A DNA stretch of 64,000 nucleotides from Stromatinia cepivora (taxonomy: Eukaryota > Ascomycota > Leotiomycetes > Helotiales > Sclerotiniaceae): assembly GCA_014898415.1 (NCBI GenBank), contig RCTD01000032.1, forward strand, positions 496,001-560,000. The letters are read 5' to 3'. The notes under the pieces were generated by a model, which made no database searches, had not been told where the DNA came from, and was given only the letters and a program-made list of their open reading frames with translations. Shown one piece after another: positions 36,337 to 46,438 of the stretch. Positions within the stretch are counted from its first letter, which is position 1, and every line of letters begins with the position of its first letter. The translations under genes were made by a program, and so were the position numbers.

Positions 36337-38451
36337 ATACAGGAATATAAAATTAAAAGAAAAAATGATTTAATAAAGATATTATATATAAAATATATAA
36401 TAAAATCGAAGAAAAAGAAAAAGTTTAATTGATTAAAGTCTTTCTAATAATATATTTTTTATTATTTTATAATCAGTGATTATAGAATAATAATTAACTG
36501 TTATATTGATAACAGCTGACTCATTTATAAACTTGAGCCTTATATAAAAACAATCAGATTTCATTGAATTAATATATGATTTCGATTATCTTAGAATTGT
36601 ATATATATATTATCAGAAATCATATAATAGACCAATAATCAATATCAGCTTTCGATTATTTGATAATTGATATTGATTATCGATTATCAAGGGCTACAAA
36701 AGAACACAAAGATTTATATATTTAATATAAATTCCTTTTATAAAATTTTATATTTAAAATTAATCATTTAATATTATAATATTATAATTATAAATTATAA
36801 TCTTTATTTAAAAATATTTTTGATCTCTATCTGAAATTTAATATAAATCTATTTTGAATTTCTAGATTGTTTTTATATAATTTAGAAAACAAAGATATCT
36901 GCAATACTCCGAATATTATTATTATTTCAAATATCGATTCGAAAATATCGATAATATATTTTTTTAGATTATTTTTATATTTTTTAACGATTTTAATATT
37001 ATCAATTATTCTATTTTCGAAAATATTGAGAATAATAAAGATATTTATATAAATAATAATAATAATCCCAAAGGAATTATAATTTCAGAAATCTTAAAGA
37101 TTATAATTTTTGATAAATATCAAAAAGATCAATGAAATTTTGAAAAATTTTTTTTAATTAAAAATACACCCCAAACTTAATGAAAATAAATTTCAATTAT
37201 CAATAAATAAAATGTCACGGGAAATGATTACTATATGAATCCAATTAACCATTCGTCAAAAGTGGCATAATTTTTGTGATAGTTATGAGCCCGGTAGCGT
37301 TTATGGCGCAATGGTATCATTTTTTATTTGTATTTATATTCGTTTGAGCATTTAATGAATTCATTTTCGATTAATCAATTAATCAGGGTTTCCAGAATTC
37401 ACTGGGCCCTCTTTTTGCTATTCAATCAATCATCTTACAATCTCAAATCCAATTTTGTATCCGGAGCCTTCTGCTTTGACATCTCCTATGAATTGTTGAC
37501 AGGTCGACATGATTTCGCTATCTTAGAACTTTGCCTGTCGCGGGGTAGTAAACTGTATACAACATGAGAACAGTTATTTCCTCCCCTGGGAACTTGGAGG
37601 ACATTATTCTCATTCTATTCGCGTCGTTCAGAGGCCAGCAGGAGTTAGAGAATCCATAAGTTTCGCCTTCATACATCCTCATTGATCGGCCCCTCATCCA
37701 AATTAGACGCAGCTATAATGGTTGCTGACTCGATCATTCTGTTCCCTAAGTACTGTTCACATCATGGCGACGACAATGGACTGACCTGGCACGACTGTAG
37801 TGAAAGAGGGGGAAGAGAGTGGGTTGGTATACTCAAGTATCCAACAACTTCGCGGCTCAATTACTCGAGCGCCAGAGTCGTGGATGAAGAAGGTTGCACA
37901 CATCCTCTAAACAGTTCTTCCGTTGTCTATTCTTTTCTTCCCAGCCTCTATCCACTTTCATCTTCCCATTTACACCAAGTCAGTCCTCGTTGGACACTCA
38001 ACGGTTCAGAATTGCCAATTGGAAGATATTTTAAGGTGACTTATGCGATATCCTCCGGATAGCATCTAGCAATGTCGAATGTTTCATTGAATCTTACGCA
38101 TTCGTTTCCTTGTAGTCCTCTGAATGTTTGAGAATAAGATGACGAATTGACGACGCAGCGAAGTTCTGTTGGCATAATAAAGTGACTGCACATCCTCGTT
38201 AATTTTGTAAACACCACTGCAGTTGACAACTGTTGTAACTTCCTCGTACCTTACCTGCTTAACCCCGCCTTCTGTCAATTCGGAGCGGCAGTGGAGTCAA
38301 CCATCTTCAGTATCGTGCCTCCGTACGTGCATGTCCCACCACCAAGTCCAGACTAAAACTGTGGATGATAGTGAATTTATCAGTATGATGATGTTATCTG
38401 CTAGAATTTTTGATAAGATCCATCTGTCATAGCCAAAGATTACCGGTGACA
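36337..38451. other. AT-rich flank, then ordinary sequence without a supported gene
   Basis: 36.34-37.24 kb is as AT-rich as the copia element, with dense GATTATC/GATAATC-like motifs but no LTR or coding trace, so its origin is unclear. After about 37.25 kb composition returns to normal abruptly. Two open frames (37328-37567, 37682-38062) lack recognisable motifs. The last part is the 3' flank of the STAND pseudogene. Confidence 0.5.
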
Positions 38452-41149
38452 CTACTCAGCAAGAACTTTCCGATTTCCATTCACAGAAAGGTCTCTTCGA
38501 CGTCTCCCCCAGTCTGCGTCATGGTTCAACAACAATTCCACTATCTCTCCGTCCGGATCATTGAAATCGGCCCAATACATAGGACTTTCCCCAGCATTAT
38601 TAGGAATATCCGGATCTGCGCCTCGCTCTAGCAGAATTCTGACAACCTCAAGATGGTTTCTGCAACAAGCGACATGTAGAGCGGTCGCATGTGCTCTGCC
38701 TCCAAGCTCATCAATATCGATATCTGTCTCCGTGTCTAGAATTATGCGAACAATATCTGCAAGCCCAAAAGACGCTGCATAGTATAGAGGATGTGTTCTC
38801 GCCACATACAAATCTTTCCCAGGAGCCGATGGCATGATCATGCCAAGCTAGAAAGCGAAGTTGCCACCATTTGGAAGATTGTGAGTTTTAAAAAAAGCGT
38901 GGAGGAGCTGTCGAGTACGGGGTAGAAGATAATAGACGAGATCGCTAGGCTCTTTGTTGACATATCGTGGCTAGTTTATGGTGAGATGACGAAGAAAAGG
39001 ATAATCTCGATGGCGGCTCCTGAGTAGTTGTCGATCGTGTCCTCGGGAAAATTCAAGATTGAGTAGGTACGCGAGACAAGCTTGAACCATAAATTGGCGA
39101 GTAGCATGTTGAGTGAAGTGGAAGGGTGACGACTTTGAGTGTGTGAGATAATCTGCTACAGATGCATGTGCGAGTTTCACGGGAGGTGAAATATACCCAA
39201 ATTTCTGCTCAAGTAGGTCTCTTTCCCATCTAGCCTTATCATCTCTATCTTGTCTTGAGCTTGGTTCAATCTTGGTTATGAGAGATGAGCATATAGCAAG
39301 AACTATTTCGGGATCGAGAAGTCGAGAATCCTGATCAAAGCACGGTAGATCGGAATCAAAATCTATGGCTAGAATTTCTACCAGTTCCTCAACATTTAGT
39401 GGTTTTGCAGCTACGGCGAGAGCTTGAAGAATTTTTGAAACTTCCGACTGATGTTCGATATCGATCTGCTGTAATATTCGCTCGTAAGTCTCGTCTAGAC
39501 TTTTGGGTAATGCCTTCATCGCTTTCCGTATTGCTGATACACTTATACATTTTCGAAACATATCTAATTGGCAAACCACCCATCGAAACCTGTGTCATCA
39601 TTTGAAAGATGTCCTCAAATTCACGGCGGGGATCCTTGTGTACTTACATGCCGTCTCCCTCCCGAATTAGCTTGAGCTCAACTTGGGTCCGAATATCCCG
39701 TGGCCATTTGGACATTATTTTATCGTGCTCCATTTTCCCAGAGACAAAATACTTAATATCAACTCTTGCCGAAATAGAATCTTGTAAACAAAGTCGACCA
39801 TTGACCAAGGGAGACAAGACGTCTTCGATTTCTGCTAATTGTCGACTACTGACTAACAAGCGCAATCTTTGATATTGCCATGATTTCATAGTGGAGATAA
39901 ATGATAAGGACTTCTTCGTTTCTGGTAGCTTCATCAAGTGCCTCGAAAATAATGTAGACATGGTGGAAAGATAGTAGAATGTTACGGAAGCATTCAAGAA
40001 GGGCCTCATCTGTTGGTGATGTTGATGTCTTTAAGTGTAATTCCTCAAGAAGATCTGTCAGTGGCCGAGGAATATCATTATTTTGTGCCGAGAGTTGAGC
40101 AATCAAAGACTTGAGGGCGCCGGTTAGGTCTCCATTGAAGTCGAAGTAAAAGTATGCGAGTGCTATATTGGGATGTTGCTGAGCTTGACTGATCAAATGC
40201 TCTATGATTGTAGAACTAACAAGTAGATGTGAGTATACTGTCCAAGAGTATTTCAAAATGTTAGTTACCATAACACAGTCTTCCCACTACCAGCTAGGGT
40301 TGAATGATCAGTCAATACCATCACTTAAGGTTATTTGACTTACGAATACCATAAAGCCATAAAAATGAGCCGTTACCAAAAGATCATTCCTCGAATTGCT
40401 TGCTTGTTAAAAACCATGCTCCAATCTTCGGATGATGCTTCTTCAATGTCGCAGCATGAGTAAGAAACGGATCTGGCGCGGCTAGCCATTGATAGATATC
40501 TCGACTCGTTTGATCTATGTGATATGTCAATTTCAATCATCCCCAGACTTTCAACGACTTTGACTCTAAGCCGCAGCCCATACTACAGTATAGAAACAGC
40601 AGGACGTATTCCTACCTGCAAATTGATTCTCAATCCTATTCGTAAGATTCAAAGTCAAATTCCTACAAAATCATAAGCATCCCCAATTTCTCCTCAAACA
40701 ATCCGATCAACTCACGTCTGATCCGCACTCAGCCCCAAGAGCAACGTACTCTTCAACCTCTCCAAAACACCCAACGTCTTTCTAACCTCACCCTCCTTCA
40801 GTGGCCAAACCAGTACATTTTTCAATCCTCTCCAACCCTCTTTAACCACACCCCCTTTTTCCAATTTCTCCCTCAAAATTTCCAACTCCAATTTACACAT
40901 CGAAAGCGGTTCATCATCTTTTAACATTAATTCGAACGTAGAAAGTTGTTTTCCATCCGCCTCAGACTTTTCTGCCAACTTAAGTAACGAATCCAATAAA
41001 CCTTTTAAACTATTCAATTCATCTTGAATCTGGACGATTTCTTTCGGGCATGTTTGGCTCCTTGACGATAAATTGTAGCAGAATGATATTATGGAGCCGG
41101 TGACTTGGAGAACGGCTATCAGACTTGCGGATATACCTAATGGGTCCAT
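38452..41149 (-). pseudogene. Broken STAND (NLR-like) protein gene: fungal N-terminal domain, NACHT, ankyrin repeats
   Basis: Relative of fungal NLR-like signal proteins that sense non-self. Exons rebuilt: 40716-41149, 40616-40662, 40344-40514, 40269-40293, 39648-40215 and 38452-39589. The N-terminal helical domain (MDPLGISASLIAVLQVTGS) is the type found at the start of fungal STAND proteins. The NACHT domain shows its P-loop, LWLYGIPGSGKTVL, assembled across two introns. MFRWVVCQLD and ADYLTHSKSS follow. The C-terminus has about three ankyrin repeats (HPLYYAASFGLADIVRIILD, TALHVACCRNHLEVVRILLERGADPD). Three stops sit where family members have Trp: TGA at 40384-40386, TAG at 38971-38973 and TAG at 38848-38850. 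One extra base near 39893-39925 shifts frame, and exon-length arithmetic confirms it. Two of the stops are CpA-to-TpA on the other strand, the RIP-preferred change. As read, the gene cannot make a full protein. Confidence 0.85.
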
Positions 41150-42158
41150 GTTGGGAGTGGGAGCGGTTTATTTAAGGCTAGAATTTGTGTATGATACAGA
41201 GTAAGATTTATAGCGAGAAATGAATTGTATGTATACTCACTTACATATGGTATATGGAATACAGACAGAATATGACTTATGTGATAAGCCAAGATTATGC
41301 TGTGTTTTCAGCTTTGCTCATTGGGATTATTAGGTGATACCGTTCCGTACTTCGTACGGAGGTTGAAAGGGTAAGTAATGTAAGACATTTTTGATCTATA
41401 TATCACTGTTTTTCCTCTCTTTTGATACTATTTTAAAGAATCTAAATAGATATTGAATTATTCCTCTGAAAATTTCGAGTTTTGAAGATTTTGAAGATTT
41501 TAAAGATTTGAAATTTCTGATAAATTTTGAATAACTTTTAAATAGATTTTCGAATAAAAAAGTAAAGATTTTGAATAATTTTATTAATAGATCTCGAAAT
41601 TTATAATACTTTAATTATCTAGATCCACCGGCCCCCGTACTTACCAAAAAACCCCACAAGGCCCCATACGACCACCCACTCGTTCACCCCGCCAATACCG
41701 TATAAACTCACTTAACTCAGCTTAAGCCCATTCCCTTTTCAGCATTAGTTTTCTCATTTAAGTCAAGGTGGATTGGTTGAGTGGAGTACATGATTGGATG
41801 AAATAAACATAGTGGATAATTTTCCCCATCTCTACGAGGGAGATCGTGCTTAAAAGGGCTTAGGCTTAAGCTGAGTTAAGTGAGTTTATACACAACCCCA
41901 AACTCCCATCAACAAGCACAATAACCAGCGTTTGTGGTTCAAGGGTTTATTGTTGTAGATGGGGCTATATTATCTACCTAGGAAGGCTTGTATCGATCAT
42001 CCAGACTATATAAAAATTTGGGCGCCATACTAAACAAGCTCTCACCAGCCTAACGCCACCAAAACCTCTATCCCTTAAATCAATCCCTTGATCAACAACC
42101 AACCACCCATAGCAACCACAACTAACGACCATCAAAGCAACAACATCATAACCATAGA
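41150..42158. other. Intergenic with AT-rich patch and a MITE
   Basis: Upstream region of the STAND gene and of the unknown gene at 42159, which are divergent. 41390-41620 is an AT-rich patch with repeated GATTTTGAA-like words. A MITE occupies 41701-41890 (listed separately). Confidence 0.5.
41701..41890. mobile_element. MITE with perfect 28-bp terminal inverted repeats and TA duplication
   Basis: The left end 41701-41728 (TATAAACTCACTTAACTCAG...) is the exact reverse complement of 41863-41890, and similarity continues inward to about 45 bases with mismatches. The outermost TA on both sides fits a TA target duplication, as used by Tc1/mariner elements. The 190-base size and lack of coding sequence make it a non-autonomous element. 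Class assignment is inference. Confidence 0.8.
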
Positions 42159-43168
42159 ATGGTGACCACGTTGAGAATACACAAGGTAGAGCCAGGCTCC
42201 TTTCGCCAGCGGATTCTGGCACGACCATCCTCTTATGCTCCACCCATACTATGGAAACCTGAAACACTGGACGATATCGATTGCGATGTCTTGCCAAACA
42301 TCAGTGAAGACAAGAGCAACTATACCACCAATCCAACAACAGAAGATTCTCATGCCAGAAACACGCCCAGCATCGTGGCGAGGAATTGCCGCCGGGACGA
42401 AACCAGCAGACAGCTTTTCGGCTCTTTGCTACTGTCCTATCGGTCGGCTCTGAAGTCTAGCGGGTATGTAGAATTTACCCATAGCTGGAGTTTTCCGAAA
42501 ACTGATAACCTGCTCATAGCTACTCAACACCACGTCTATATTTGGACGGCAAGCCTGTCGCACCAACTGCTCCCCATTTCCTCTATCGATCGACGACTAC
42601 CTCGAGACCAATTCTCGCATATGTTGATAAGAATTGGTTATGGAGCAAACGAGACCAGTTCAATTATCGTCGACGTCTTAGTCTAGTAGCGCTGAAGATA
42701 GCGCATGGAATTTCCGAAAGCATGACCAAATTGGACTTTGATCCTTATATTGCCTGCCTTTTAATTTCAATGGCTCAAGACTCATGTTCCATGACCTCGG
42801 ATGATGAAATTCCTGTATTGCGAAGTTTTTCCAATTTAAAACTTTTTACAATGCTGATTGACTCCTAGGTTCATGTATTCTCTCCTTCGGCCGATAACAA
42901 GTCCTTCACACAACATTCATCGAATATCTCCCGTCAATATCTACAAAAGTGGGAAAAGTCGTACAAATTCTCCAGTTGCCGTCTCACTATTACACGAAAG
43001 AATCTGACTTTTGATCAATTGTACATATTCTTACAGGAATTCTCCGAAAAAGAGGCACCTATTGTCCGTTCTTCGGAAACTCTTGTATCCTCAAAAAAAC
43101 GCAAGGTCAAGTCTGATATGATTGATGGTGTTGATAAGTTATCAATGGTCAAGCGTATACGTTATTGA
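42159..43168 (+). CDS. Protein of unknown function, three exons
   Basis: Not a family I recognise. Exons 42159-42463, 42520-42814 and 42869-43168 join in phase to 299 residues. Intron 1 has a GTATGT donor and CTGATAAC branch. Intron 2 is 54 nt (GTATTG donor, CTGAT branch, TAG acceptor) and removes an in-frame TAG. The coding frame changes at each joint, which no single open frame shows. The middle holds a hydrophobic stretch LDFDPYIACLLISMAQ. After it VHVFSPSADNKSF runs into a polar region (RQYLQKWEKSYK, LTFDQLYIFLQEFSE). The C-terminus is basic (SSKKRKVKS, MVKRIRY), suggesting nuclear location. No signal peptide or catalytic motif is visible. Confidence 0.7.
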
Positions 43169-44094
43169 GATTTGCCATCTTCTAAAGACTACCATACATA
43201 GTAGTAACTTGGGCGGATTAGAAAGCAAGCATTGGTTTGAGTCAGCCGGTGCATGAAAATTGCACGCAGTGGTCGGTCGGCGGGTGGAAGCTAGCAGAAA
43301 GGATGTGGTAAAGGTTCGCTCAAAAGCGAGCCTCGTAATGAGAGGAAAAGATGTACTTTTAGTGTTTGAATATAGAATGGCATTTTTTATTCGTGGGTAA
43401 AACTATCAATCCTCTTTCCCTTACAACTCTTTGGCACCCCCATTCAAGCTTTTTCTTTTCTAGATTCCTAGATTATACTACCACCGGCATGGTCAGTCGG
43501 AAGTGACGCTCTTCTCGCTCCTACTCTTCTGAACCATTCGCCAGTATTTCTGGCCGAGTCGTGCTGTCCATCGAAACCATCTATAAACCATAAAACCTGA
43601 ACAAACCCAGCCTAAGAATCGCATATGGGAATAGTATGTGTTTATACTTTGGACTGATAAAAGAGAGAGGTGAAGAAGAGGAAGACGATGATAGAGACGT
43701 TGAAGAAGGCATTAGTGGGAGAGTGTATGATAAATAGAAAATGGACAATTTCAGGAATAAATCGAATTCTCTTATTAGGTATTTCAATATTTTCATTTTC
43801 ATTTTCGAATCGTGATGTTATCGACTTTCCAACATCCCCCTATTAATATGAAACTTACTCTTACCGACTGCCCCAGTTCTACCACGGCCTCATCTTCACA
43901 CTCAGTCTGAGGTATTAAAAAATTGATAGCGATAGCTGTATCAAATACCTCAGCAATATCTGTAGCGATAACCTATCATTGGCCAGCGAAATGAAAATGC
44001 AAAAAAAAGGGTGAGGAAAACCATCCCATCTCCAGCAGCTAGCCTTGCCAAGGCATGTATAAAGGTGGCGGTCTGAGCTATTTATACCAGATCA
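43169..44094. other. Convergent intergenic region
   Basis: About 0.9 kb between the ends of a plus-strand and a minus-strand gene. Contains simple GA/AG-rich sequence near 43660-43700 and no supported feature. Confidence 0.5.
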
Positions 44095-45387
44095 TTACAA
44101 CTCTAGACTTTGATTTGTCGACAAGGTTTCAAATGACCTTCTCCTCGCTTCAAATCCACCAATGAGTTCTTGATTTCTTCGTCGCTCAGCAACTCCCTCG
44201 GGATCCCATATTACCCGTCCATCCGAAAATTCCGATTCTGATTTTACCGGACGTCCGCTATGTAGGGACATACACATAGCGTCGGATTGCGTCTCCAATA
44301 CTACTGACCCACTTTTCGCTCCCAAAGACATAGCCTCGGATTGCTTCTCCAATACTACTGGCCTAGTTCTCGCTCCTAACTGAGATCGCCGTCGATGTTG
44401 ATCCACCCTTCGATAATATTCGCTAAGTTCCTGAAACTCTAAACCAATCATAGTCGCAAGGTCCTTTAATGCAGCAAGAGGATGATTTCGAACTGCCTCT
44501 TCAATTGAAATATCCGGTGATGAGTCATTGGATAGGAAATCGCGCTCGTCACTTAATTCGGTTTGGCTAAAGTAGTCCTCATCTCCACCCCAATACTCGT
44601 AGCCTTGTATATCATAAAATTGGACAAGATAGAGTAGGTTCTGTTCTATATGCATTTAAGTCATTTGTCTGCAATATCTGATAACCAAATACGTACCATG
44701 TTGTGGGAATTGTAGGTTCCAAAAGTCCTTAACTAATCGTGGAAAATACCTTGGAACTTGCAACCCTATATCAGGGTGATAGGTTGGAAGACTGGCAAGA
44801 ACATGATATGGCAGCTTCCTTAAGCCGTTGTGCCTCCGTGCGTTCAGTTGACTCCATGCGACTTTGATTTCACTTATTTCCTCTCGCACATCTCGAAATT
44901 CCTTTCGCATTTCCTCTCGCACATCTCGAAATTCCTTTCGCATTTCCTCTCGCACATCTCGAAATTCCTTTCGCATTTCCTCCCGCACATCTCGAATTTC
45001 CTCTCGCACATCTCGAAATTCCTTTCGCATTTCCTCCCGCACATCTCGAATTTCCTCTTGCAATCCATCCCGCACCGATTCGATAAGGCTCCGTTGAGCT
45101 ACAAATTCGTTTTTAATATGCATGTCCTCCCTGTTTCGGCGTTCCACGTAATGTTCTATAGTAACAAATCTTGATTCCATTTCCGCTATGGCTGATGCTT
45201 TGTGGCCCGAATTTGTTATTGAGGAAGCTGGAGATGAAAGGTCGGTTTGTTGTCTTGGACTTTCTGTATTCTTTGGGTAGTTATCGATGAGATAGTTCGT
45301 GAAAAGAAGGGGATCGATAATGAGAATAAGTGCTGCCGACAAGTTGGGTGACAAGTAGGCGAATCGGAAAGTAAGGTCCGAATTCAA
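44095..45387 (-). CDS. Coiled-coil protein with 11-residue charged repeats
   Basis: Function unknown. Two exons (44697-45387, 44095-44645) joined by a 51-nt intron (GTACGT donor) give 413 residues. Residues about 104-170 form a strongly charged coiled coil made of REEMRKEFRDV units (four) mixed with shorter REEIRDV units (two). The unit length of 11 or 7 residues fits heptad/hendecad helix packing. After the coil a conserved-looking stretch (RRHNGLRKLPYHVLASLP, then FPRLVKDFWNLQ) and an acidic Ser-rich tail follow. The start is uncertain: the first 25 residues are hydrophobic (NLSAALILIIDPLLF) and may be a misplaced leader; a Met at about residue 69 (MESRFVTIEHYVE) is an alternative. A tRNA-Gly gene lies about 190 bases upstream on the other strand. 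Confidence 0.7.
44876..45075 (-). repeat. Coding minisatellite, 33-bp and 21-bp units
   Basis: Tandem units of 33 bases (plus-strand CTCGCACATCTCGAAATTCC...) alternate with 21-base short forms. Copies are nearly identical at DNA level, so unit number is likely to vary between strains. All units keep frame within the coiled-coil gene. Confidence 0.85.
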
Positions 45388-45581
45388 TCAAGGGGAGTGA
45401 CCAATCTCAAACCAGGAATGAATGAAAGTGGGTCTAGCCCATTCAAATTTGTGTGGGGCATTGAGAATAGGTTGGTTGTGAAAAATGGCGGCCTGGTTAT
45501 GTGCCTTGTAGGATGGAGGCATGGAGGCATGGAGTCATTATTAGCTATTAATTTAATTATCACAATCAAGACCAACATCAA

Positions 45582-45688
45582 GCGTTTGTGGTTTAATGGT
45601 AAAATCCATCGTTGCCATCAATTTCTCTTCATCAAAAGAGACCTTGAACAACGTCGATGGGCTCCGGGTTCGATTCCCGGCGAACGCA
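45582..45688 (+). tRNA. tRNA-Gly (anticodon GCC) with intron
   Basis: Acceptor stem GCGTTTG pairs with CGAACGC (45681-45687), discriminator A at 45688. D-loop has AATGGT, T-arm is CCGGGTTCGATTCCCGG. Anticodon loop TTGCCAT gives GCC. The anticodon stem CCATCG pairs with CGATGG once an intron of about 36 bases after position 37 is removed (roughly 45619-45654). A T-run follows within 20 bases as a polymerase III terminator. Confidence 0.93.
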
Positions 45689-46438
45689 TTCAGCAACTAA
45701 TTATTTTGCATTTTGTATCTCTGACCTAATACCCTTTCCCTTCTTTGGAAGGGATTGGATGATGGTTGACTTTTTACGATTTAAGATATTGGTATGATGG
45801 TGGGGGAATGTGGGGGTTGTGGAATTGTGGAGTTGCAGTTATTGAACCGAAAACTCAAATTGATCGAAATGGATATCTAAGGGATAAAAAAAAGGTAGTT
45901 AAAGTTCTTTGATACTTAGGAGTTGAAGGCAACGCTAAACCTCCCTCTCTGTACTGAAACATATCATGAATAAACTGAAAAACTGAAAAGTGGAAAAGGA
46001 AAGAAAGAAGATATATAATCTTACATAATCAATAATTAGAAAAGTCTGCCCTTTTTTCTCATTCTCCTTTTGTTATATCACAAGTCATACTATCTATCCC
46101 ATACCAATAACACAGTAGACATTCAACCTTAATCCGATTCTGATGATACCCATTGAATGTCATAATATCAAATAATATTTCCATTTCAGAAACTAAGCTA
46201 AACTAGCTAGCTAATCGTGCTTATTCCATCCAGTGATGAAGCTTCTCATTATGGTATCTTCATAACCTACCGCGTTGAAATATGTGTATATTTCCCAAAG
46301 AACAGTTTGCGTCCATACTCCGTGACAGTTATTGAAAAGTACAATTATCTATACACGTACCCCTTCCCCTTCCCCAACTACATCGGCCCCCAAACGCCAT
46401 CCACATTCAAAACTCCAGATGCAAATCATATGCCCCCC
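45689..46438. other. Intergenic
   Basis: About 750 bases between the tRNA and the 3' end of the telomere-binding-type gene. AT-rich, with no supported feature beyond the tRNA terminator. Confidence 0.5.

Noticed and set aside
37296..37330. tRNA-like start GCGTTTATGGCGCAATGGTA
   Set aside because: It resembles the D-arm half of a tRNA, but no anticodon stem or T-arm follows.
37682..38062. 126-residue plus-strand frame near the STAND pseudogene
   Set aside because: No recognisable domain, and neighbouring sequence gives no exon continuation.
44864..45174. Plus-strand open frames rich in Ser/Arg or Phe/Leu repeats
   Set aside because: They are antisense readings of the 33-base minisatellite in the coiled-coil gene.
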